Below are positions 46,064 to 56,543 of a DNA stretch of 64,000 nt, one piece after another. Below the pieces are notes generated by a model, which was given only the letters and a program-made list of their open reading frames with translations, made no database searches and had not been told where the DNA came from. Made by a program: the position numbers and the translations under genes. Position 1 is the stretch's first letter. Each line of letters opens with the position of its first letter. Origin of the DNA: Sclerotiophoma versabilis (Eukaryota; Ascomycota; Dothideomycetes; Pleosporales; Didymellaceae); NCBI GenBank assembly GCA_012274445.1, contig JAAROD010000081.1:1488001-1552000 (forward strand), given 5' to 3'.

Positions 46064-48006
46064 ATGGCAGTCGAAAACTACGACATTGTCATCGTCGGTG
46101 CCGGGCCAGTCGGTCTCTGCCTCTCCACATGTCTGACAAGATGGGGTTACAAGATCAAGCACATCGACAACCGACCCGAACCCACAGCGACTGGGCGCGC
46201 AGACGGTATTCAGCCTCGGTCATTAGACCTTCTGCGCAACATGGGTCTAAAGCGCAAGATCATGGCATATGAGCCTGCGAAAGTCTACGAAGTTGCTTTC
46301 TGGGACCCAAGCTCCAAGGGCGGCATTGTCCAGACCGGCACATGGGCTAGTTGCCCAAAGTTTATCGACGCACGATACCCGTTCACGACACTGTTACATC
46401 AGGGTATGATCGAGAGGGTATTCATCGAAGATATTGAGAAGCATGGAAACACAGTTCAGAGGCCGTGGACGATTACTGGATTCAAGAATGACGGAAAGAA
46501 TGCTACATACCCTGTCGAGGTCAACCTCGCCCATGTTGACGGCACACACTCTGAGACTGTACGAGCGAAGTACCTCTTCAGTGGTGAGGGCGCGAGGAGT
46601 TTTGTGAGGGACCAGCTGGGCGTCAAGATGCTGTACAAGGATCCTATTGCGCATGTGTGGGGTGTGATGGACGGCGTTGTCCGGACAAACTTCCCCGACA
46701 TCAAGGTACGTCAAATTCAAGTGCAGCACATGCGAGTGCAGGCTGACAAAAACAGATGAAATGCACTATCCACTCGGACGCTGGATCTATCATGATCATT
46801 CCCCGCGAGGACAACATGGTGCGCCTCTACATCCAAGTCGCCAGCTCCACAGACAAGGACTGGAACCCGCGCAAGCAGGCTACTGCAGAGGAGGTGCAGG
46901 AGAAGGCAAAGGCGATTCTGAAGCCCTATGAGATTACATGGGACCGTATCGAATGGTTCTCTGTATACCCTATTGGCCAAGGTATCGCTGAAAGGTACAC
47001 TCTGGACGAGCGCGTCTTCATGGGCGGAGATGCCTGCCACACGCACTCTCCCAAGGCCGGTCAAGGCATGAACACAGCATTCCTTGACGCCGTGAACCTT
47101 GCCTGGAAGATCCACCACGTTGAGTCTGGGTGGGCACCTCGCTCCAGCCTCTCCACCTACGAGTCCGAACGTCAGCTCATTGCCGAAACACTTCTCGACT
47201 TCGACGCGCGGTACGCAAAGCTTTTCTCCACACGCATTCCTTCCGCTGGCGAAGTTGCCGGTGCATCCTCTAGCAAGGCCGAAGAGAACGAGTTCATCAA
47301 AACCTTCAAGGCAAGTTGCGAGTTCACGTCCGGCTACGGCGTAGCATACAAACCGAACTCGATCAACTGGGGCCCCGAGCACCCAGCCCAACACCCTCTG
47401 ATGCTTCAGTACGAGCAAGGCACCAAACTCCGAACCGGCCGCATCATGATCCCCGCCACCGTGACACGCGTTGTAGACGCCAACGTCGTGCACCTCGAGC
47501 AGGAAATACCACTAAACGGGTCCTACCGCGTGTTCATCTTCGGTGGCGCGCTCAGCCAGACATCCGCAGCACTCAAGGACCTCGCGAGCCACATGTCCGC
47601 CTCGTCGTCCTTCTTCTCCAACTTCCTCTACAAGGACGTCGACACGTCGGACCGCTACCACGAAAAGCACAACCCGCACTCTTCCTTCCTCTCGCTGGCC
47701 ATCATCCTCAACGCGCCCCGCGCAAAGATCCACATCGACGAGCAACTGCCCAAAATCCTCGCGCGCTACGCAGACCACGTCTACGCTGATGACGTCTGGG
47801 ACGTCCGGGTTCCAGACGCAAAGGCAGCAGCGCACGCGAAGATGGGGCTCGACGAGAACAAGGGCGGTGTAGTGGTCGTCAGGCCCGATGGATACGTCAG
47901 CGCAGTCGTGAAGCTAGAGGAGGGCAGTGGAACAGCCGAAGCGCTGAACAAGTACTTTAGTGCTGTGACGGGGAAGAGGCTCGGGGTCGAGAGGGCCAGT
48001 CTGTAA
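46064..48006 (+). CDS. FAD-dependent phenol 2-monooxygenase-type enzyme
   Basis: Exons 46064-46705 and 46756-48006 (50-nt intron) give 630 residues. The dinucleotide-binding start DIVIVGAGPVGLCLS has the GxGxxG at residues 12-17. The RADGIQPRSLDLLR motif fits the phenol hydroxylase branch. The second FAD motif is FMGGDACHTHSPKAGQGMN near residue 305, with the DAVNLAWKI helix after it. The C-terminal third (from about 450) matches the thioredoxin-like dimerisation domain of phenol hydroxylases. Such enzymes add one oxygen to phenols using NADPH. The exact aromatic substrate cannot be told. The start at 46064 is the only ATG close to the nucleotide-binding fold. Confidence 0.92.
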
Positions 48007-48591
48007 GAGCGTCAGGTGGGAAGTCAGTTACAGCATAGCGTTTCTATTCTCGTCAGTTTCTTTCTTTCTTTTCCTGTACATACCAACGCCGAAATGAAAT
48101 ACAATCTTTCTTCTAGTAAACTTACGCTGTTTGTTGCAATGCTACTACTACTATTCAGTCTACCGGACTATGTATCACCCTATATAACCCCCACACACAG
48201 TCCCATGGATTCATCCGCTGTTCTACTAGTGCTAAGAGTGCTAGGAGGAAGTAGCGTTAGTATCTGCACAACACGCGTTTTCTCAGCTGCAGCTGCGTAG
48301 TGTGGGTCGAGTCCATGCCACAATTTAACGCTGTGTTTAGATGATTGATCTCAATCCTGGCAGAGGAATTGAGAACCTCGATGGTTCATGTATCAATTGT
48401 AAAGGCCCATCTGTACGGACGGCTGTCTAAGGCTCCTATGTGCGCCTGTCCAAGATCAATGGTTTCAAGCCGGTAGGCAAGGGGAAGTACATGCAAGTGG
48501 CCAAGTGATTTGTGCTCTTGTCTTGCATTTGCTGGTGGGCTGCCACTGATTCTGCTAGCACTGACTCTGCTAAGATGGTATCTACGACACG
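48007..48591. other. convergent 3' regions
   Basis: Between the monooxygenase stop and the glutathione transferase stop. A 94-residue frame at 48016-48300 looks hydrophobic but sits in the presumed 3' untranslated region and is not accepted. Confidence 0.55.
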
Positions 48592-49621
48592 CTATGGTAA
48601 CCCCCGACCCGAATTAACAGCATCCGCCAACTGGCTCGTGCCTGGCCGGTTCTCTGCGTACCGCTCGTAACTGTCCAAATACAATTCGTCTGTACTAGTC
48701 GTCGCCCTTACACTGGGCTCGCTGTCGAGAGCATCGACCCACTTCTTCCACCTGCTCCCCTCCTCGGGCTCGGGCCACCCGCGGTACGGGCTGAGCACGC
48801 GGCGTAGGCGCAGGACCCAGGGCGCGACCTGCACGTCGACGAAGGAGATGCGGGGGCCGAGGAAGAAAGGGCCAGTTGCGTCGGCGGCGGAGACGAGTTT
48901 GTTGATTTGGTCACGGAGTTCTCGCGCGTGGGCGATTTGGTCGCTTTGGTCTTGCGCTTGCAGGAGTTTGTAGAACATGGGGATCACGTGGCGGTTGACG
49001 TGGTCGGACCACAGGCGGCTGGTTGCCCGAGTCTGTGGGTCCGGAGGGAGGAGGTGCTCGCCGGCGTTCAGATCCTCGAGGTACTCCATGATGACGGTGG
49101 ATTCGTGGGTGCTCCATGTTGGGCCGTGGCGGATGGCGGGGACGAGGCCGCGCGGGTTGACGTCTAGCAGAGATTTCGGTTTCTTGTAGGGGTCGACTTC
49201 AATGTACTGGTAGGGAATTTTCTTGTGTTCGAGGGAGATCCAGACGCGTTGGACGAAGGGGCTTCGGAGCGTTAGCATATACGATGGAGCATGTGTGACA
49301 AGATGGTTTGGGTGCTACGCACCAGAAGCAACTACCGTACAGCTTGAGATCTTCTTCTGTGGCATGGTTCCTTACTGTTGCCAAGGCATTGCCTGTGGCT
49401 TTCCTGTGGTATGTCTTCTTGGAAGAGTCTCCGCCCTGGTTGGTGTCGGTCATTGTGGAGGATGATGATGCAAAGCGAACAGACGACAATAGAGGTTTTG
49501 GGTACGCAGTAGACTGCAAAGGAAATTTGGGATGATGGACAGCAGCACAGGAAGCAAGAGTTGGTAACAAGCTCGCGAAAGAACGAGAAGCGAACTGGGA
49601 TGTTCTCGGAAGTGAATACAT
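48592..49621 (-). CDS. omega-class glutathione transferase, mitochondrial form
   Basis: Exons 49621-49323 and 49261-48592 (61-nt intron with GCTAAC branch) give 322 residues. The thioredoxin-fold half begins KLYGSCFCPFVQRVWISLE; the omega-class catalytic cysteine is Cys100 in CPF, restored across the intron. PYQYIEVDPYKKP, NPRGLVPAI and the STHESTVIMEYL segment form the glutathione site; the helical C-terminal domain includes GPRISFVDVQVAPWVLR. Omega enzymes act as thiol transferases and dehydroascorbate reductases. The first 56 residues (MYSLPRTSQFASRSFASLL...SVRFASSSST) are rich in R, S and A with no acidic residue, a typical mitochondrial presequence with an RFAS-S cleavage-like site. A second ATG at 49453 would give a 266-residue cytosolic form. 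It may also be the C-terminal part of a larger fusion with the upstream exon 49800-51143. Confidence 0.85.
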
Positions 49622-49799
49622 GGAGAATGGTGGAGATGCACGGTGGCTGATATACAAAGTGGAGTTACCACCCCCCTCGGCAGATCGCCCGTTGCATCCC
49701 ACGATAAGAATGATGTCATAGGCGAGTTCATGCATGAACAACAAACAAAACATGGGTATGAAAAGCAGACATGCAGAGGTATAGTAGAGATAGGCTTAC

Positions 49800-51143
49800 C
49801 TGCGCTTTCTTCACATCCTTTTCATTCTTCGCCAAAGTCCTTACGACGATGTTCTTCTTCACGCGATCACTCTCTTCAAGCGTGTGTTTATGCGGCCCTG
49901 CAACGCCATCTCCTTTCCCGTTTCCTCCGTTGCCATTGACTCTCTGGAACGTGTAGAATTTCTTCGGCGGGGGCCCAGGTAAGGGCGGGGGCGGAGGGGC
50001 AAACAAGTTTATACTAGGCTGCACTATGTTCGGCTGCATACCCCACGGTGTCATGTGCGGCTGGCTGAAGAACATGCTCTGGTCTGGTGTTGCGCCCGCT
50101 GTCTCGGGCTGGTTGGAGCCCATGGACAGAGGGTCATCGTCTTCTATTATGGGCGGTGGGTGGCCCATCTGCTCCTCGTACTCCTTCTGGTCGAAGAACT
50201 CTGTGATTTTGATCTTGACATCGCACAGGTCTCGCTCGCGGGCGACTCGTTTCCGCTTCTTCTTGTCTGGGTCTGTCGACTTTTTGGTGCCTGGGGGACG
50301 GCCCTTGAGGCGACAGTCCCAGTAGTGTGAGACGAAGCTCTTGCGCTTGTGTCGCTGGGTGGAGCGGTGCGAGTAGACGTTGTCGATGTGCGGGAAGTAG
50401 GTCTGGAATTGGTCCTCGGTCAGGGTGATGGTGTCGTCGACACTGAAGAGCCGCTGCCGCCATTCGTCGAGGTTCGGGGGGTTCGGGATGAGCCTGAGGC
50501 CTTTGAATTGGCCGTAGTTGGCGAGCGTGGTGGGGTCGTCGCTGGGCCCAGCCTCGGTCTCGAGAGGCGAGCTGTACTGCTGCTGCTGCTGCTGCGGCGG
50601 CGACTGTTGGATAGGCTGCTGTGCTATGTGCAGTGGTCGCTGCGCAATGCGCGGGGTGGTGTGGATGGGCGTGTGAATCTGGTGCGCGGGGCCGGGCATG
50701 GGGCTAGCCGTCAAGCCAAACGGCGGGCTCGTCGCATGCGCATGGTGGTGAGCGCGCTGGGCCTGCTGGGCCTGCTGGACCTGCTGGACCTGCTGGTAGA
50801 CATGCGGTGGAAATGACTGCGGCGGCAGGCCGTGGTGCTCGTAATGTAGCGCATGTGGTGGCAGCGGTGCCTGCAGCAGCTGCAGTGGGGGCTGCTGCGG
50901 GGGCCCACTCAGCGCATACTGCTGCTGGTGCTGCTGTTGCTGTTGCTGCTGGTGCTGCTGCTGCTGCTGCTGGTGGAAGAGCTCGGTCGCGTGGAGGCTC
51001 TGCAGGTCCTGCGGGTGCAAGGGCAGGCCTTGGGCATTGTAGAAGGTGCCGTCAGGCGCTTGCTGCAGGTTCGTCAGGTTCGTGAGACTCCGGGGCTGCA
51101 CCGTCGCATGTTGGTGCAGCTGGTCCTGCGATGGCTGCTGCAT
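49800..51143 (-). CDS. DNA-binding-like exon, probable N-terminus of GST fusion
   Basis: From the ATG at 51143 the frame runs 448 codons to a donor GTAAGC at 49799. Without splicing it would stop at 49728 after 23 unlikely residues. Residues 1-210 are Q/H/P-rich with several polyglutamine runs. Residues about 215-300 look folded and conserved: GLRLIPNPPNLDEWRQRLFS, TEDQFQTYFPHIDNVYSH, and the strongly basic SHYWDCRLKGRPPGTKKS with an AT-hook-like GRP core, then KKKRKRVARERDLCDVKIKI. A proline-rich linker and FYTFQRVNGNGGNGKGD follow. The end, NIVVRTLAKNEKDVKKAQ, is in phase with several acceptors at the start of the glutathione transferase exon. A nuclear role is inferred from composition only. 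I cannot name the family. Confidence 0.72.
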
Positions 51144-51542
51144 GACGCTAGCTGGGGAACCACAGGCAGGCCGAGAGATGATGCATCAGTGGATCTGATC
51201 CAGAAATGCGGGACATGCGGGACGGTAACAAGGCGCTCATTATTACAGCGGCGGGACGCTTTCAGCACCAGCAATGTCGTAGACGGCTCGAAGACGGGTA
51301 GACGCATATAGTTAACTTTACTTTCTTTGTCCGATTCAGCACCACCCTCCCAGGGCCCAACGCTGAATCCGTCGTCTGTCGCTAACGAGACCCTTGTTTT
51401 AGCTCTCTACGCAACACTACCGAAGAAAGACAATCCCCAGCTTTCTCCAACTGGAGCTGCTTGACTGTACCTAACGCCGTGCCATGCCCTGACCAAGAGA
51501 AGCATTATCATGAAACATACAGACCCTGCCGCGCCCCACAAC
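51144..51542. other. spacer and promoter
   Basis: 399 bp upstream of the 51143 start and downstream of the eIF3h stop, both on the minus strand. No gene seen. Confidence 0.6.
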
Positions 51543-52803
51543 TCAAGCATCCCCCGGCAAAAGGTTCGACTTGACTGCGAACATCTTTGCTGTGACGCCT
51601 GCAGTGAACCCGTCCACCTGCCTCGAGTACTGCTCCACCTGCCTGGAGTTGAGCAGCGTCTCCAGCCTGCTGGGCTCCTGCGGCAGCTTGAACAGCCTCT
51701 GCCACTCGTCTTCTGGGAGCAATGGCTGCTTCGATGCCGCTCGCGCAGAGTTCTCCGCCTTGCGCTTCTGCTGCCATGCCGTGATCTTGGTCTGCTCACG
51801 CGCGAGCGAGCGCTGGTAGTACTGGTAGTTGTTGAGCTCCGTGTGGTGGTTCTCGATGCTCTCGAGGAGCAAGTCGCATGTCTTCTCCAGGAAGGGGTCG
51901 ATGGAGAGGTCGAGCGAGTCGTAGTTGGGGTGGAGAGGGGGCTGGGGCGTGTTCTTGTCCTGGAGCAGAGCAGACAGGTTTGGCGGGAACGCGAGCTCCT
52001 CCTTGGGTGCCTGTGTGGGCAGCTGGTGGAGAAGAGAGGTGAGGAGGTGCGAGTTGCGAATAGTAACGGGGAGCTCGACCAGGATGTCCGAGTACCTGAG
52101 GCCGCTCTTCTGGAGGCTGCGCTTGTTAGCTGTTGCCGTCTCTACACGAGAATTTCAATCCATACCTCTCAGTCGTGAACTTGCTCTCCTTGTAAGCAGT
52201 CATGAAGGCAGGCGACAGCCTGTAGGCGCGCAGGTTCATGGCGCCCTCGGAGCTCCTGCTGACATCGTACACGAGCGCGACCGTCTTCTCGTTGGGGGCG
52301 TTCTGGTAGAAGTACTGGTTCTCGATCGTCTGGAGGTTGACAAAGTTTCCCATGCTTGTGCTTGTGTACCAGCCGACGTTGTTCGCGTCTACGTTGACTT
52401 CGCGTAGGAACTTGATCATTTCGTTGCTGTATGCCACGTTCTGCTTAGCGCGGGGAGCTGAAGCAGCCAGGTTGCTGGCAGAGTCGCTCTGTCCGTCGTT
52501 TGCAGCTGCGGCTGTCTCGGGAAAGGGGAACGAGTTGGTGATTTCGAGGACTCCATTCTTCTCCATGCCCACCAGGCTTCCGGTAGCTACGCTGGGGAAC
52601 GACTTTCCGCTGGCGGTAGCGAGCTTGATAGCCACCTATAATCCGCTGTCAGCCTCCTGTCCATGTAGCTGCAGTTCGAAATCTTGTCGCGAAAAGAACA
52701 ATAGCGGGGCGCCCAGCGGGGTTTTTGCGATAAAGGAGGTCGCACGTACAAGGGCATCGATTTGGACCGCCTTGAAGGCTGTTTCTTTTGTAATTTCCGC
52801 CAT
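51543..52803 (-). CDS. eukaryotic initiation factor 3 subunit h
   Basis: Exons 52803-52750, 52635-52166 and 52116-51543 give 365 residues, the usual size. eIF3h is an MPN-domain subunit of the eIF3 complex in translation initiation, found in filamentous fungi but not in budding yeast. MAEITKETAFKAVQIDALVA and GSLVGMEKNGVLEITNSFPFP open the MPN fold. The segment VGWYTSTSMGNFVN stands where active JAMM proteases have metal ligands (GWYHSHP), so the domain is catalytically dead, as expected for eIF3h. The C-terminal helices contain LLESIENHHTELNNYQYYQR and end at VKSNLLPGDA. Introns are 114 and 49 nt, all in phase. Confidence 0.93.
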
Positions 52804-53157
52804 GTTGTCGATATTGCGTGGGGGACCGTGACGTGGGAGTGGACGGGGCTGCGGCGATGGGCGTTGTTGACGGTGGGAGAGAATTGTGAGTCTCCGGGAA
52901 GCGCCAAGAGTTACTGTGCGCAACTTGTCGCGCTAGCGATTTCATTGAGCATGGAGGCAGTCGACTTACACAAACTTGTAAGAACGTGGACTAGATGCAT
53001 TCAAATGTTATGACAAGCTTCGCTGGACGCTCGCTATGCTAGTAGTAATGCAGTGGCTATGCAACACTAAGAATGCTATGATATCCCAAACGCCAACGCT
53101 ACATGCGCATGCAACAAGTCTATCTTCCGGGCTGTCGTCCGTCACATTAAATCCACA
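52804..53157. other. eIF3h promoter region
   Basis: 354 bp between the eIF3h start and the stop of the HExxH gene on the same strand. No other gene seen. Confidence 0.6.
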
Positions 53158-55008
53158 TCAGGCCATGTCCTGGTCTGGTGCCTTCTTCGACCCTTCCACG
53201 CCCTCTTCTTTCTCTGAACCCACCTCTGGCTCGGTCGCGCCTAGCGCAGCATCTTCAACATCATCGACCACCTCTGTTGATACACAAGACACACCTTCCC
53301 CAGTGTTCTTCCTCTTGTGCCCGTAGGGGCTCCAGCGTTGAACGATGGGTGGTCGTTGAGGCTTACGATTGTTAGAGTTGGGGTTCTTGGCGATAGATCC
53401 GTCGTCCATGCGTTTCCACTCAGTCTCCTTTTCATCAATGTGGTCCGATATGTCGGCGTCGTTCTCGTCCTCCCACATCATCAAATTAGCACCGTTGATC
53501 TCTACAGATTTGCTGCCATTTCGCGGAACAAAGAAGACATCGGTTCCAGTCTTGCTGAAGTCCTGCCGCCAAGTCTCGTCCTGCTGTAGCTTGAGGATGT
53601 AGTCCATTGGTAAAGCGTAGAGTACGTTTTCGTCTTTGTCGTAGAGCTCCTTGAGCGGATAATCCAGACAGGCTAAGCCAAGACTGCAGTCTATGCGGCT
53701 TGACAGCGGGTGTATACGTCCGCCGAAGACCTTGGTTTCGAAGGCAATCCCACTCTCTGTCCACATGTTATCGCCCCAGAAGACTTCAGGTTTTGAAAGT
53801 AAAGGATGGTCGTGATGTGGGCCTGATATCTCGCAGAAGTGTGCAATCTCGTGAGTGAGACAGACGGCCAGGAATAGGTTGAAGCGCAAGACCATTGCCG
53901 GCTCTCGATAACGCAAAAGACTTAGCTTCTTCGCAGTGGTGTAGAAGTCTGAGTGCAAGCAAATGCGAGATGTGTGGCACTTGTCGTTCATCTTGCGTAT
54001 CAAGCCGTTCTTGTAGTCCCTCACCAAACCCATGGATGCGTAGACGGTTTCTGGCGGTAAAGGGTTGTTATGGAAGCAGAAGTAGACTGTATCCACTTGG
54101 TTGCCCAGGAAGTTGTTGAAAGCAAGATGTCTCTCCTTCGACCAAGGAACATCTTCTCGAATGCGATGACAAGGCTGACCGTACGCTTCCGAAGTTGCAA
54201 CACATGGCTCTCGTTCGCCAAACACTAGCGTGTGCCAATAGTGGGCAGTAGCCCGAGATGTCAAAAATAACGTCGCAAGCTGCATACCCGGCTTGAGCAC
54301 TTCGTAGATGTTATCGGGACATCCATGCCAGTTCTCTGGACGAAAGATAGGATGGACGTCGTTGCTGAGCGTGCAACTTGGAGAGACTATGTTCTCTGGA
54401 AACATAACGGCTTGCTTCTTGATCAACTCGACAGGATCAAACCCCAGTTTAACAGGTCTCCGCTTCGCCGCATCTTTGCGATGTCCCAGCAGACGTCGAT
54501 ACTTCTCCAGCGCTTTGCGGTCTGCTATCTGTGCCATGTGGTGGTTGATTGAGATTGATAGCTGCAGCCCAAAATCTTTTGGCACCTCTATCGTAGAAGG
54601 AGTGAAAGATGCAGAGTTGTTGTAGCTTAGAGCATCGGGGAGATCTTGAACGAGTTTATCGATGCACGCATCCACTAGCTTACCCTCTTTCAATTTGCGG
54701 AGGAGTACAGCGTTGTCCCCTCGATCTACGGCTTGAATGTCGCCATCCCCGCCAGCAGGCAGAAGTGGCCGCAGCTTCTCGGACAATGAAGGAAGCGGTC
54801 CACACTCTGCAGTCGCAGTAGGCGTCCTGCTACCAGTTGGAGTCCAATCCATACTGTCAGGGTCCTGGTCCTGGAACGAAGCGCTTGATGTACCATTTTG
54901 CTCGGACTGTTCAGCGTTTGTATCGATACTCTGTTGAAGTCGTTGTTCAATGAGCTGTGTCGCCTGTAGCATCGCCGCATATGCTTTGCGGTAACGGAAG
55001 GGATCCAT
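53158..55008 (-). CDS. HExxH-motif protein of unknown function
   Basis: A single exon of 616 residues. Residues 1-90 are disordered. The middle (about 150-470) looks globular, with many aromatic and cysteine residues. The key feature is LTHEIAHFCEISG: His386-Glu387-x-x-His390 is a zincin zinc-binding motif. Downstream, WTESGIAFE supplies Glu418 or Glu424 as a possible third ligand, 28-34 residues on. That spacing resembles gluzincin-type metallopeptidases. The last 130 residues are charged, with basic RWSPYGHKRKNT. No signal peptide or membrane helix, so cytosolic or nuclear. I do not recognise the family; proteolysis is inferred only from the motif. Confidence 0.8.
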   Translation of the reverse strand: MDPFRYRKAYAAMLQATQLIEQRLQQSIDTNAEQSEQNGTSSASFQDQDPDSMDWTPTGSRTPTATAECGPLPSLSEKLRPLLPAGGDGDIQAVDRGDNAVLLRKLKEGKLVDACIDKLVQDLPDALSYNNSASFTPSTIEVPKDFGLQLSISINHHMAQIADRKALEKYRRLLGHRKDAAKRRPVKLGFDPVELIKKQAVMFPENIVSPSCTLSNDVHPIFRPENWHGCPDNIYEVLKPGMQLATLFLTSRATAHYWHTLVFGEREPCVATSEAYGQPCHRIREDVPWSKERHLAFNNFLGNQVDTVYFCFHNNPLPPETVYASMGLVRDYKNGLIRKMNDKCHTSRICLHSDFYTTAKKLSLLRYREPAMVLRFNLFLAVCLTHEIAHFCEISGPHHDHPLLSKPEVFWGDNMWTESGIAFETKVFGGRIHPLSSRIDCSLGLACLDYPLKELYDKDENVLYALPMDYILKLQQDETWRQDFSKTGTDVFFVPRNGSKSVEINGANLMMWEDENDADISDHIDEKETEWKRMDDGSIAKNPNSNNRKPQRPPIVQRWSPYGHKRKNTGEGVSCVSTEVVDDVEDAALGATEPEVGSEKEEGVEGSKKAPDQDMA

Positions 55009-55590
55009 TCTGGTTGCGTTAGTGTTTAGATTGGATGATACCTATCCGAGCTGATGTTGACGGCTGCTCCCAACCAGGAGTAAAAACGGTGTTGGTGGTA
55101 TGAATGTGTGCCTATCGCCTGCCAAAGGAGAGCTTTGGGGACCAGGACTCAAACCGAGACAATGGGTTGATGTGGTGTTTTTGAAAGGGCGTTGTTTCAT
55201 ACAAATTTTGTATTCCCCAACACTTCCACTCTGTCTCGGGTGATGTGCAGGTGACATATGATGGTTCCAGGATCAGCCATTTCACTTGATCTCTGGTATT
55301 CAAGTGCTCGGCTAGGCTGTTACGGGGTTGGAAAAAGTTGCGCTGCAGGGCAGGTCTTACTCGGATCGTTGGAAGCGGTCAACGCCCGCTGGATAGCGAG
55401 TTGTCTCTCATCCAAAAGATGCCAACCGGTCGATAGCAAAAATATCGATGGTGCGGCGGAGTTGTTGTCGCTCTCAAGGCGGGTGAGCCGGTGTGTTGTT
55501 TAGGCGCTAGGCACGTGCGCCCTCCCGCTCCGCTTTCTTTTTGTGGACGGCTCCACAAATGTCAGCGTGGTCCATCTTACCTTCACAGAC
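55009..55590. other. gene-free stretch
   Basis: Upstream of the HExxH gene and downstream of the weak candidate at 55591-56363. No gene seen; should contain the HExxH gene promoter. Confidence 0.55.
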
Positions 55591-56363
55591 CTAGTGTCTG
55601 ATCGCCTTGTCACATCCGATATAGATGTTTTGTTTACCGTTACAGCTTCTATACCCTATCGGCAGGATCTCTTCAGCAAAGTCTTTCCAGAGGCCCCGAT
55701 TGACGCGCGTCACGAGTGAGCTGCACATCTTCATTGTCATGCACAGCTCTTGAAATGATTCAGCTTCACTAGAAGACAATTCGCGAGCTACGATCTGCCT
55801 GCTTGCTTTGGCTACAGATAGCTAACAAAACACAATCAATTCCTCTCAAGCTAAATGAAGAGATAACAATCACGATGACCTGAGACTGACATAGATGCGG
55901 ACTTGAACAATGCAGCAGAAGAGCTTGAACTGTATAGTGATGACGAAAGCACGAACGAGCAATCATACCTCGCCTCCTTACGCAACAAAACTCTCGGCCG
56001 TATAGCTAAAGTACTCGCAAGGTTCAATAGTACGTGCAGCAGCGCAAGCGAAATCGGCCTTGCTTGATTCGATTTGATCATTGGTTATCAACGGCCGCGA
56101 TTGGTATGCTGCGTTGACAGACTCCGCCAAGTGCTTCTCGCCGATCGGATTTCTCGATCCTTCAAGTAACACAGTCTGAATGCTCTGTCTCACGAATGTC
56201 TCGCCAAGATTCGACCTTTCCGCAGTTGCGCCTAATTAGAGGTGACAGTTTGCTGAACATTTGATATTGAGATAGATTCTGTACTTAGCAAGGTTGATGA
56301 GCTGTGCCAACTCGATTTACCAGAAAGTAGCTTTTCATACTTTATTAGAACCCAAGCTAGCAT
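55591..56363 (-). CDS. candidate three-exon gene or decayed fragment
   Basis: Not recognised. A frame-consistent model is 56363-56321, 56231-56034 and 55811-55591, giving 153 residues. It starts MLAWVLIKYEKLLSG and ends NIYIGCDKAIRH. The first intron (89 nt, donor GTAAAT, acceptor ATTAG) restores a glycine codon. The second (222 nt, donor GTACTA, acceptor CTGTAG) is less sure. The opening resembles the LAWVLxKYE helices seen in C-terminal parts of some Zn2Cys6 regulators of the AflR kind, but no zinc cluster lies upstream, where the G-patch gene ends at 56544. So a truncated regulator relic is possible. The region is free of stops in this path and has protein-like composition. Confidence 0.3.
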
Positions 56364-56543
56364 TGCTCAGGATACTATGGCGACCAGTCTTCGTCTCTGG
56401 AGGAGCGTAGGACAGAGTCAGCCAATCGATGCAGGATATGGCAGTGCGATACGATCGATAACAAACAACAGAAAGATCAAAAGGAATGCAGGCTTCAACG
56501 AACTCAGTGGAGAGTTATGAACCTTTTAGTGCTCTAAGGATTA

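Noticed and set aside
48016..48300. 94-residue hydrophobic frame after the monooxygenase
   Set aside because: Begins ten bases past the stop codon, most likely 3' untranslated region; the hydrophobic look comes from a T-rich tract.
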